Part shown: piece after piece, positions 1 through 5,189 of the stretch
Position numbering within the stretch: the stretch's first letter is position 1
Layout of the letters: every line of letters starts with the position of its first letter
Source of the DNA: Methanoregula sp.
GTDB taxonomy: Archaea; Halobacteriota; Methanomicrobia; Methanomicrobiales; Methanospirillaceae
Assembly (NCBI RefSeq): GCF_002835825.1
Contig: NZ_PIZH01000150.1
Coordinates: 1-5,189 of the forward strand
DNA: 5,189 nucleotides
Direction: 5' to 3'
Position numbers and translations under genes: made by a program
Notes under the pieces: generated by a model
The model's input: only the letters and a program-made list of their open reading frames with translations
Database searches by the model: none
What the model was told of the DNA's origin: nothing

Positions 1-593
1 GGGATCTTCATCTTGCAGCGGCGGCAGTTCGAGCGCCGGCCATAGCCTGCCTCTTCGAGTTCGTCAACGGAGATACCCTTGTGGCCTCCTTCGTACTCGA
101 TGATGAACTGTCCCTTGTCGATCTCTTCCTTATGGACCTTGTCCGGGTCAACGCCGTACTTCTCGGTGATCATTTTGCGGGCAAGGACCGGGCTGACCGA
201 TCCACCGCAGTTGACACCGATCATGATGACGTTGTCGAGATTGATCTGCTTGCGCTTCGCGAGTTCGTAGAACGCCATCGCATCGCAACCCTTGACAGTG
301 ACACCGATCTTCATGTTCTCGGCGCCGTCCAGGTACTTCTTGACCAGCTTGGGCAGGAGGAGCGTACCGCAGTGGAGGGAGCCGGCAGTCTTTGCGAGTT
401 CCTTCGGATCGGAGATCAGCACCGGCTGCGCATCATAGAGGTCAGTTCCCTTGGTGATGACAAGGACAGCGTCAACTGCCTTGGACTCGAGCGCGAACTT
501 CCAGAGAGCGGTGACAGCACCGCCAAGCTCTGCCTTCTTCTTGATATCCGCATCGTTGGTCCACGCGTAGAGCATATCGCCTTTCTTTGCCAT
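1..593 (-). CDS. fdhB: Formate dehydrogenase beta subunit (F420-reducing), C-terminus cut off
   Basis: This is the N-terminal 197 residues of FdhB, the iron-sulfur flavoprotein that takes electrons from FdhA and reduces coenzyme F420 in the cytoplasm. It belongs to the FrhB/FdhB family, shared with F420-reducing hydrogenase beta. Visible family traits are the AELGGAVTALWKFALE segment (about residues 21-36), the SLHCGT motif with Cys75, KGCDAMA with Cys103, VNCGGSVSP with Cys129, and the start of a cysteine cluster, NCRRC (Cys190, Cys193), expected to bind a 4Fe-4S cluster. The rest of the cluster and the flavin domain lie beyond the left edge. The ATG start at 593 is supported by AAGGAGG, 7 bases upstream, inside the end of fdhA. 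The start lies 2 bases after the fdhA TGA, so the pair is translationally linked. By homology FdhB may also dock to heterodisulfide reductase, but that cannot be seen here. Confidence 0.96.
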   Translation of the reverse strand, partial: MAKKGDMLYAWTNDADIKKKAELGGAVTALWKFALESKAVDAVLVITKGTDLYDAQPVLISDPKELAKTAGSLHCGTLLLPKLVKKYLDGAENMKIGVTVKGCDAMAFYELAKRKQINLDNVIMIGVNCGGSVSPVLARKMITEKYGVDPDKVHKEEIDKGQFIIEYEGGHKGISVDELEEAGYGRRSNCRRCKMKI

Positions 594-595
594 CT

Positions 596-2656
596 TCAGG
601 CCTCCTTGATCTTCTCAATTCTCACAGCACAGGCCTTGAACTCGGGGATGGATGCTGTCGGGTCGAGTGCATTGTTGGTGAGCGTGTTTGCGGCACATTC
701 AACATAGTGGAACGGGATGAATGCAACGCCCTTCTTGATGCCGGGTGTGACACGGGCACCGATCTTGATCTCGCCGCGGCGGGTGATTGCCTTGACCATA
801 TCCTTGTCTGCGACACCGAGGGCCTTTGCATCCTCAGTATTGATCTCAATCCAGCCCGTGGGCTCCTCGCGCTCCAGGTTTTCAGAGCGGCGGGTCATGG
901 TACCGGTATGCCACTGCCAGATGCAGCGCCCGGTTGTGAGGATGAGCGGGTAGTCCTTGTCGGGCACTTCTGCCGGGTACTTGAACTCGATGGGCGTGAA
1001 GATGCCAAGGCCGTCCGGGTGGGTGAACTTCTCCTTGTGGAGGATCGGGGTCCCCGGGTGCTCCTTTGTGGGGCAGGGCCAGTGGAGGGCTTCAGGCTTC
1101 TCGAGGCGCTGGTAGTCCATACCTCCATAGGATGGGGTGACCTTCGAGATCTCCGTGAAGATTTCTTCAGGGCTCTTGTACGGGAACTGCTTCTCGAATC
1201 CCATGACCTTGGCGAGCTCGCAGAAGATCTGCCAGTCTGCCTTTGCCTCGCCGGGCGGGTCCTGGGCCTTGCGCCACTTCTGGACACGGCGTTCGGTATT
1301 GGTCTGGGTGCCGTCCTTTTCAGCATAGCAGGCTGCCGGCAGTACAACATTGGCGAACTTGGCGGTCTCGGTAAGGAAGATATCCTGGACTACCATGAAC
1401 TCGACATTCTTCATAGCCTTCTCGACATGGTGGAGATCGGGGTCGGAGATCATCGGGTTCTCACCCATGATGTACACGCACTTGACCTTGCCGGGTTCAT
1501 CCGCGAGTACATTGATCAGCTTCGTGACCGTGAGACCGACTTTGCCCTCGGCAATCGTGCAGCCCCATGCGTCTTCCATCTTCTTCTTCATCTCGGGGAC
1601 AATGACCGACTGGTAGCCGGAGTACACGTTGGCGAGCGCGCCCATGTCGCAGGCGCCCTGCACATTGTTCTGGCCACGCAGTGCGCAGATGCCCGTGCCG
1701 GGCCGGCCAAGGTTGCCGGTCAGCATCTGGAGGTTGGCGATCGACTTGACGTTATCGACACCGGTCGTGTGCTGGGTGATACCCATCGAGTAAAGGACCG
1801 CGGACTGGCCGGATTTGCCAAACCACTCTGCTGCAGTGATGAGGTCCTTCTCGGGGATGCCACTGATCTTGGAGACATTCTCCGGGCTGTAGGCATCCTT
1901 GGTGACGATCTCCTTGACCTTCTCGAAATCCTTGGTCCTGTTCTTGACGAAGTCCTTGTTCTCCCAGCCGTTTTTCAGGATCTGATGCATGAAGCAGTTT
2001 AAGATGGCAACATCTGTTCCTGAGTAAAACGGCAGGTACAGGTCTGCCTGCTTCCCGGTCGGGGTGAGTCGCGGGTCAGCGTAGATGACTTTTGCACCGT
2101 TCTTCTTTGCCTGCATGACGCGGCGGCCGATCAGCGGGTGGGTCTCAAACGTGTTGCTGCCGATAATAAGGAGGCACTTCGACTCTGCAATATCGGCGAT
2201 CGACTGGGTCATTGCACCGGACCCGAAGGCACCGGCCAGACCGACGACCGTCGAAGCGTGGCAGAGCCGGGCGCAGTGGTCGATGTTGGGGGTCTTGAGC
2301 ACGGCGCGGGCAAACTTCTGCATCAGGTAGTTCTCTTCATTAGAAACCCGTGCAGAAGCAAGGCATGCACTCTGCTCACCCTGGTACTTCTTGAAATTCT
2401 CAGCAATCAGCTTGTAAGCCTCGTCCCAGCTCGCTTCGACAAACTTTCCATCTTTCTTGATGAGCGGTTTGGTCAGCCGGTCAGGGCTGTTGATGAATTC
2501 ATGGGCATAGGTGCCCTTCGGGCAGAGCTTGCCTTCGTTGACCGGGTTGCGCTGCCAGGGCTGGACGCCGACAACCTTCTTGTCCACGACAACAAGGTTG
2601 AAGCCGCACCCGGTCCCGCAATACGGGCATGTTGTTGGTACGTATTTGAAATCCAT
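596..2656 (-). CDS. fdhA: Formate dehydrogenase alpha (catalytic) subunit, Cys type
   Basis: This 686-residue molybdopterin oxidoreductase oxidises formate to CO2 and passes electrons through its 4Fe-4S cluster to FdhB. The N-terminal cluster motif is Cys10, Cys13, Cys17 and Cys45 (TCPYCGTGC ... LCPKG). The catalytic loop DHCARLCHAS places the metal ligand at Cys132 followed by His133. The codon is TGC, where E. coli FdhF has selenocysteine, so this is a Cys enzyme. RGQNNVQGACDMG carries Arg327, matching the active-site Arg333 of FdhF. The pterin dinucleotide-binding C-terminal domain covers about residues 570-680 (LILTTGRCIWQWHTGTMTRR). Its length is normal for methanogen FdhA. I chose the ATG at 2656 over the in-frame GTG at 2665: AAAGGTG sits 8 bases before the ATG but runs into the GTG. 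It is the first gene of an fdhA-fdhB operon, with its own promoter just upstream. Whether the metal is W or Mo cannot be told from sequence; the nearby Tup transporter hints at W. Confidence 0.97.
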   Translation of the reverse strand: MDFKYVPTTCPYCGTGCGFNLVVVDKKVVGVQPWQRNPVNEGKLCPKGTYAHEFINSPDRLTKPLIKKDGKFVEASWDEAYKLIAENFKKYQGEQSACLASARVSNEENYLMQKFARAVLKTPNIDHCARLCHASTVVGLAGAFGSGAMTQSIADIAESKCLLIIGSNTFETHPLIGRRVMQAKKNGAKVIYADPRLTPTGKQADLYLPFYSGTDVAILNCFMHQILKNGWENKDFVKNRTKDFEKVKEIVTKDAYSPENVSKISGIPEKDLITAAEWFGKSGQSAVLYSMGITQHTTGVDNVKSIANLQMLTGNLGRPGTGICALRGQNNVQGACDMGALANVYSGYQSVIVPEMKKKMEDAWGCTIAEGKVGLTVTKLINVLADEPGKVKCVYIMGENPMISDPDLHHVEKAMKNVEFMVVQDIFLTETAKFANVVLPAACYAEKDGTQTNTERRVQKWRKAQDPPGEAKADWQIFCELAKVMGFEKQFPYKSPEEIFTEISKVTPSYGGMDYQRLEKPEALHWPCPTKEHPGTPILHKEKFTHPDGLGIFTPIEFKYPAEVPDKDYPLILTTGRCIWQWHTGTMTRRSENLEREEPTGWIEINTEDAKALGVADKDMVKAITRRGEIKIGARVTPGIKKGVAFIPFHYVECAANTLTNNALDPTASIPEFKACAVRIEKIKEA

Positions 2657-2677
2657 GTATGACACACCTTTCTGAAG

Positions 2678-2692
2678 ATCACAAAATGTGAT
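2678..2692. promoter_or_regulatory. Perfect palindrome at the predicted fdhA start site, candidate operator
   Basis: ATCACA-AAA-TGTGAT is a perfect 6-3-6 inverted repeat lying between the fdhA TATA-like box and its ribosome binding site. By position it would cover about +1 to +15 of the transcript, where a bound repressor would block initiation or escape. A 6-bp AU-rich stem with a 3-base loop in the mRNA is also possible. The binding protein is unknown. The resemblance to CRP/FNR half-sites is superficial because the half-site order is inverted. Confidence 0.45.
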
Positions 2693-2713
2693 AATCAGAG
2701 GTCTGGCAGAACG

Positions 2714-2721
2714 ATATTTAA
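2714..2721 (-). promoter_or_regulatory. TATA-like box of the fdhAB promoter
   Basis: On the minus strand the bases read TTAAATAT in the context ATTCTTAAATATCG, a good match to the archaeal box A. It lies about 58 bases upstream of the fdhA ATG. Archaeal transcription normally starts about 25 bases past the box centre, which would be near 2692, giving a leader of about 35 bases. That leader contains the AAAGGTG ribosome binding site and the palindrome at 2678-2692. The position is inferred from sequence only. Confidence 0.6.
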
Positions 2722-2795
2722 GAATAGTGAAATAATTGCAAAAACTGGTGATTACTTTGGGATAAGAGCCGATTAGTGAAAGACCTCAATCAAGG

Positions 2796-2861
2796 TTAAA
2801 AAATTATTTTTTAAAAAAATTAATTGCTCGCATCTAACAATCGATCATCGCATTGCGTTAG
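2796..2861 (-). terminator. Oligo-U termination region after the tup operon
   Basis: Read on the minus strand, an imperfect stem-loop at 2861-2834 (CTAA, a 2-base bulge, CAAT pairing with ATTGTTAG) is followed by a run of seven T (2819-2813) and a run of six T (2803-2798). The second run lies inside a perfect AT palindrome, TTAAAAAA-TTA-TTTTTTAA (2796-2814). Archaeal RNA polymerase stops at oligo-U tracts with little need for a stem, so this is the clearest place for minus-strand transcripts from tup or the 37-codon ORF to end before the fdh promoter. Confidence 0.55.
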
Positions 2862-2953
2862 CGCGCATCATGCAATCCCGGGACCCTCTTGAATAATACC
2901 CAACAATCCAGCACTGCAGAAACCGGGAATGGGTAGGTTCAGTACTTTTCTGA

Positions 2954-3067
2954 TCACGCTTCCCTGACTCTTTGTACTATACACCACCTGCCAAAAACCT
3001 GATTGGATAGTACAATCATTATCAGCTTCGCAATCGATCTCCGGTAAAAAATTTTCAGCCGCCCCAT
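2954..3067 (-). CDS. Possible 37-residue basic protein, hypothetical
   Basis: A complete ORF of 37 codons starts at ATG 3067 and ends with TGA at 2954. Its start has one of the best ribosome binding sites in the window: GGAGG, 5 bases before the ATG, within GGAGGGGGTG. The peptide is strongly basic, with eight Arg or Lys (3, 5, 9, 10, 14, 27, 33, 35) against a single Glu36. It has a short hydrophobic stretch LIMIVL at 15-20 and one Cys29 after Trp28, so it could sit on a membrane or bind nucleic acid. It begins 43 bases after the tupC stop and could be the last gene of the tup transcript. Against it: its size allows chance, I recognise no family, an oligo-U run (3051-3046) falls in codons 5-7, and its second half contains the inverted repeat at 2972-3015. 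Confidence 0.3.
   Translation of the reverse strand: MGRLKIFYRRSIAKLIMIVLSNQVFGRWCIVQRVREA
2972..3015. repeat. Inverted repeat TTGTACTAT / ATAGTACAA
   Basis: Two perfect 9-base inverted arms, TTGTACTAT (2972-2980) and ATAGTACAA (3007-3015), are separated by 26 bases. A third AGTACT word lies at 2941-2946. The arm centres are 35 bases apart, a little over three helical turns. The arrangement could be a pair of operator half-sites or a weak, long-loop RNA stem. No known regulator is assigned. Confidence 0.4.
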
Positions 3068-3118
3068 CACCCCCTCCTCAAAATATGATGTAATGAGTTC
3101 CCGCATACCATCAGCGGG
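3046..3118 (-). terminator. Weak stem-loop at the tupC stop and downstream U6 tract
   Basis: CCCGC (3100-3104) and GCGGG (3114-3118) form a 5-bp GC stem with a 9-base loop that spans the tupC TGA (3113-3111). Downstream on the minus strand come a modest ATATTTTG stretch and then TTTTTT at 3051-3046. Either could end part of the tup transcript. The stem has no immediate U-tract, so it may instead serve 3'-end stability. Partial readthrough would be needed for the 37-codon ORF to be co-transcribed. Confidence 0.3.
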
Positions 3119-4208
3119 AGGAGTTTCCTTCTTCAGGAATTACATGGATGGCAGTTGCTTTGACACCGGCAATGACCCGGGCCCCAAGAGACAAGCCGAG
3201 ATCCGTGCAGGAGCGCCGGGTGATCAGGGAAACCATGACAAAACCACAGTCAACGGTGACCCGGACAAAGGGCCCGGACGGGACAATCTTTGTAATCCGG
3301 CCAATAATCCGGTTCCGCATACTGGTCTTTTCGGAAACCGAGTCTGACGGGGTCAGGGTCACATCCTCAGGACGTATGCAGAGTGAGACCTGCTTCCCCA
3401 CCGGAATCGGCGTGAGCGCCTCAAAGCAGGTCTCGCCAACGCGGATGAGTGCATGCCCCCCCGTGTTCTCGATCACCTGCCCGCCATTAATAGCATCGAT
3501 CCCGACGAACCTTGCGATCTGCCGGCCTTTCGGCTGATAAAAGATCTCCAGCGAACTTCCGACCTGTGCCAGGCGGCCGTCCATGATCACACCGATACGG
3601 TCTGCAAGCCGCTGCCCCTGGAGCATGTCATGCGTTGAGAGAACGATTGTCGTGCCGAAACGTTTGTTGATCCGGACAATCAGGTCCTCGATCATCTCCG
3701 AAGAAACCGGGTCAAGGTTCGCAGTCGGTTCGTCCAGAAGGAGGACCTCAGGCTCGGTGACCATGGCGCGGGCAAGGGCAACCCGCTGCATCTCCCCGCC
3801 CGAAAGCGTGATCGCCCTTCGCGAATACAGGTCCGATAGTCCGACAAGATTGAGGGCAAACCTCACTTTTTTCTCCGCCTCCACAGCGGATTCGCCACGG
3901 AACTTCAGGCCGAACGCTACGTTCTCGGCAACCGTGGTATTCAGGACTGCAGGCTTCTGGAAGACCATGCTCATTCTCCGCCGGATGGCAAGCCTGTCCT
4001 TCTCAGAACCCGCAGTATCCCTCCCATCAAAGAAAATCTTGCCGGATGTCGGGGAATCCAGGAGGTCGATAAGCCGGATAAGGGTGCTCTTGCCGCTGCC
4101 GCTTGGACCGATCAGGGTAAAGACCTCCCCCTTGCGGATCTCAAGGGAAATATCCCGCAAGACCTCTTTTGGGCCGAATGACCGGCCCAGGCGTTCGATC
4201 CGTATCAT
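3111..4208 (-). CDS. tupC: Tungstate ABC transporter ATP-binding protein
   Basis: This 365-residue ATPase powers oxyanion import with TupB at the inner face of the membrane. The nucleotide-binding domain is complete: Walker A GPSGSGKST at 34-42, Q-loop Gln84 in VFQKP, signature LSGGEMQR at 135-142, Walker B LLLDEP with Asp159 and Glu160, D-loop ANLD, and switch His193 in STHD. After about residue 230 comes a C-terminal extension; residues about 290-355 look like a TOBE/Mop-type fold (IGRITKIVPSGPFVRVTVDCG), the kind that senses molybdate or tungstate in related ATPases. The ATG overlaps the tupB stop by 4 bases (ATGA), and AGGAGGT lies 8 bases upstream, so the two are translationally coupled. 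Tungstate is preferred over molybdate because of the TupB-type partner; substrate choice is inference. Confidence 0.9.
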   Translation of the reverse strand: MIRIERLGRSFGPKEVLRDISLEIRKGEVFTLIGPSGSGKSTLIRLIDLLDSPTSGKIFFDGRDTAGSEKDRLAIRRRMSMVFQKPAVLNTTVAENVAFGLKFRGESAVEAEKKVRFALNLVGLSDLYSRRAITLSGGEMQRVALARAMVTEPEVLLLDEPTANLDPVSSEMIEDLIVRINKRFGTTIVLSTHDMLQGQRLADRIGVIMDGRLAQVGSSLEIFYQPKGRQIARFVGIDAINGGQVIENTGGHALIRVGETCFEALTPIPVGKQVSLCIRPEDVTLTPSDSVSEKTSMRNRIIGRITKIVPSGPFVRVTVDCGFVMVSLITRRSCTDLGLSLGARVIAGVKATAIHVIPEEGNSSR

Positions 4209-4936
4209 CCGTGCGGACCTCCTCCGGCAATCTGCTGCATGTCAGAGGACAATGCCGATGTGATCAGGTTCAGTATGACAACAACAATCAGGGCAATGAC
4301 GAGGAGAATAATCCCGAGCGCGATCGAGAGAGCAAAATTACCCATTCCCGTTTCAAGCGTGATCGCCGTGGTCAGGACCCGTGTATGGTCGCGGATGTTG
4401 CCGCCGATCATCATGGCAACGCCCACTTCGGCAATTGCCCGGCCGAACCCGAGGACGACTGCACTCAGGATAGCGAAGCGTGCCTCCCTGACGATCTCGA
4501 CGATCTTCTGGAACTGGGTCGCACCCAGCGACACGAGCGTATCGCTGATGCTCTTGTCGATCCCGCTGAGGGCAGAAATGACCAGACCCATCATGATGGG
4601 GATGATGAGGACCGTCTGCCCAAGAATCATTCCCTGCGGCGTGAAAAGGAGACCCAGGATCCCCAGCGGGCCGCTTCGCGAGATGAGGAGATAGAGGATG
4701 AGGCCGACAACCACGGTCGGGACGGAATACAGTGTCTGGATGATGATGATGACCGCACGCTTGCCGTAAAAATCATTGAAGTGGATGAGGGCGCCGGCCG
4801 GGATGGCTATGAGGGCGGCAATGATGGTTGCCGAGAGGGAGATGTACAGGGAAAGCGCAGCAATCTGCATGACCTCAGGGTTAAGGGTAACGATCAGGTC
4901 AACTGCCTGGATAATGCCATTAGCAATGTCGCTCAC
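4205..4936 (-). CDS. tupB: Tungstate ABC transporter permease
   Basis: This 243-residue integral membrane protein forms the tungstate channel with TupC. Hydrophobic segments suggest about five membrane spans: 23-51, 61-85, 92-122, 153-180 and 200-228. The cytoplasmic coupling loop that contacts the ATPase is clear: DTLVSLGATQFQKIVEIV at about 132-148, leading to GRAIAEVGVAMMIGGN at 165-180. That wording, with TRVLTTAITLETGMGNF after it, is typical of TupB rather than ModB or WtpB, which usually have GEFGA there. The start is GTG at 4936, with GAGGTG 6 bases upstream; no ATG fits better. The gene overlaps tupC by 4 bases. A TupA binding protein normally partners it, but none is visible in the adjacent 253 bases; it may lie beyond the right edge or elsewhere. 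Confidence 0.92.
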   Translation of the reverse strand: MSDIANGIIQAVDLIVTLNPEVMQIAALSLYISLSATIIAALIAIPAGALIHFNDFYGKRAVIIIIQTLYSVPTVVVGLILYLLISRSGPLGILGLLFTPQGMILGQTVLIIPIMMGLVISALSGIDKSISDTLVSLGATQFQKIVEIVREARFAILSAVVLGFGRAIAEVGVAMMIGGNIRDHTRVLTTAITLETGMGNFALSIALGIILLVIALIVVVILNLITSALSSDMQQIAGGGPHG

Positions 4937-5094
4937 TCAAGACACCTCTCCATCGCGGGGCCTTGTCCGGAATACCCGGACCCTCGTGGATATGGCCTTC
5001 CGGTAATCTGTATTGTCTGCTCATCATGGTTAATGAAATGCTCCGGGCAGGATCGGATCCGCTGCGGGATGCTACGACACTCAGGGATATTCAT
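4933..5094 (-). CDS. Possible 53-residue leader ORF overlapping the tupB start
   Basis: An ORF from ATG 5094 to TGA 4933 overlaps the tupB GTG by four bases (GTGA), the coupling arrangement seen between tupB and tupC. It begins about 10 bases after the start site predicted from the TATA-like box at 5128-5134, so it would be nearly leaderless. The peptide has three Cys (6, 16, 51), is rich in Pro, Gly and Arg, and resembles no family I know. Against it: no clear ribosome binding site, codon composition not strongly coding-like, and a codon-aligned ORF on the opposite strand that looks at least as good. It may simply be untranslated leader. Confidence 0.2.
   Translation of the reverse strand: MNIPECRSIPQRIRSCPEHFINHDEQTIQITGRPYPRGSGYSGQGPAMERCLE
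4965..4981 (-). promoter_or_regulatory. GC-rich hairpin in the tupB leader
   Basis: GTCCGG-AATAC-CCGGAC is a perfect 6-5-6 inverted repeat ending 29 bases before the tupB GTG. On the minus-strand RNA it would fold into a stable 6-bp stem with a 5-base loop (GUAUU), upstream of the GAGGTG ribosome binding site. It could be a leader control element or a protein-binding site. It does not look like the bacterial Moco/Tuco RNA, which is much larger. Confidence 0.35.
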
Positions 5095-5189
5095 TGTTCC
5101 AGGGATTCAACGGGGAAAAAGGAGAGGATTTATACTGTTGTTGCAGCAGCTGCCGGGGCAGCGGTTGCTGCCGGAGCGACTGCGGTTGC
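5026..5189 (+). CDS. Possible divergent gene, N-terminal part only, hypothetical
   Basis: A plus-strand frame from ATG 5026 (or ATG 5038) stays open to the right edge, giving 54 codons. About 35 mostly polar, charged residues end in GKKERIY and are followed by an Ala/Gly/Val stretch (38-54) that could be the beginning of a membrane anchor. First codon positions are rich in purines, as in real genes, more so than in the opposite frame. Weak points: neither ATG has a ribosome binding site, no TATA-like box is seen before it, and the low-complexity end also reads as a plausible protein tail on the minus strand. It would be transcribed away from tupB. No function is assigned. Confidence 0.3.
   Translation, partial: MVNEMLRAGSDPLRDATTLRDIHCSRDSTGKKERIYTVVAAAAGAAVAAGATAV
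5128..5134 (-). promoter_or_regulatory. TATA-like box, candidate tup operon promoter
   Basis: On the minus strand the bases read TATAAAT within CAGTATAAATCC. A start about 25 bases on (near 5105) would give tupB a leader of about 170 bases containing the 4965-4981 hairpin. The same bases read ATTTATAC on the plus strand after a purine-rich AAAAAGGAGAGG, so the direction is not certain. Confidence 0.4.
5130..5189 (-). CDS. Possible C-terminal tail of an upstream gene (Ala/Pro/Thr-rich)
   Basis: Read inward from the right edge on the minus strand, 19 codons end in TAA at 5130. They encode only Ala, Thr, Pro and Val (ending APAAAATTV). Such a tail could close a gene lying mainly outside the window, perhaps the missing upstream partner of the tup operon. 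It conflicts with the plus-strand reading of the same DNA, and 19 low-complexity codons are too few to decide. Confidence 0.22.
   Translation of the reverse strand, partial: ATAVAPAATAAPAAAATTV

Noticed and set aside
81..707. A 208-codon plus-strand ORF over fdhB
   Set aside because: A shadow of fdhB and the end of fdhA; the fdhB frame has the family cysteines and a strong ribosome binding site.
587..2002. A 471-codon ORF on the plus strand antisense to fdhA
   Set aside because: It is codon-aligned with fdhA, so it stays open because fdhA codons rarely complement to stops in this GC-rich DNA. Its protein shows no recognisable fold, and fdhA has complete motifs.
2259..2270. Selenocysteine at the FdhA active site
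   Set aside because: The catalytic codon is TGC (Cys132), not TGA, and no recoding is needed.
2657..2665. GTG 2665 as the fdhA start (three more residues)
   Set aside because: The AAAGGTG ribosome binding site abuts this GTG, while the ATG at 2656 has normal 8-base spacing and begins at the usual place before the TCPYCGTGC motif.
2666..3110. tRNA, CRISPR array or insertion sequence in the long gap
   Set aside because: No cloverleaf with TTCRANYC, no regular repeat-spacer pattern and no terminal inverted repeats with target duplication were found; the only repeats are the short ones listed.
3093..3347. An 84-codon plus-strand ORF at the tupC end
   Set aside because: It lies mostly antisense to tupC, with Gly/Pro/Asn-rich low-quality sequence and no ribosome binding site.
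3583..4263. A 226-codon plus-strand ORF over tupC
   Set aside because: Arg/Ser-rich shadow of tupC without recognisable motifs; tupC carries every ABC ATPase motif.
4965..4981. Moco/Tuco riboswitch
   Set aside because: Those RNAs are far larger, multi-stem bacterial structures; only one 17-base hairpin is present.

Overview
The window looks like a piece of a methanogenic archaeon's chromosome, most likely a formate-using member of the Methanomicrobiales (Methanoregula-like). This is inferred from a Cys-type, F420-linked formate dehydrogenase of the methanogen FdhA/FdhB kind, AT-rich archaeal TATA-like boxes, oligo-U stretches where transcripts should end, strong GGAGG-type ribosome binding sites and fairly GC-rich coding DNA. 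The species cannot be fixed from the sequence alone.

All confidently called genes lie on the minus strand, so the window reads from right to left. From the right edge: a 253-base stretch of uncertain content (4937-5189) with a TATA-like box, a short hairpin and several competing small reading frames; tupB, the tungstate transporter permease (GTG start at 4936); tupC, its ATPase, overlapping tupB by 4 bases; a 445-base gap (2666-3110) holding the tup operon 3' end, a possible 37-residue gene, inverted repeats, two oligo-U tracts and the fdh promoter; then fdhA (catalytic subunit) and, 2 bases after its stop, fdhB, cut by the left edge.

The two units make functional sense together. FdhA is a molybdopterin enzyme that needs tungsten or molybdenum, and TupBC is a high-affinity oxyanion importer. 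FdhA oxidises formate to CO2 and FdhB passes the electrons to coenzyme F420, and in related methanogens also to the heterodisulfide reductase complex. The importer's substrate-binding protein (TupA) is not visible beside the permease.

No strong case for a wholly new system is seen. The points most worth a second look are non-coding: a perfect 15-bp palindrome at the expected fdhA transcription start, a well-led 37-codon ORF with an embedded inverted repeat in the tup-fdh gap, and the unresolved leader upstream of tupB.
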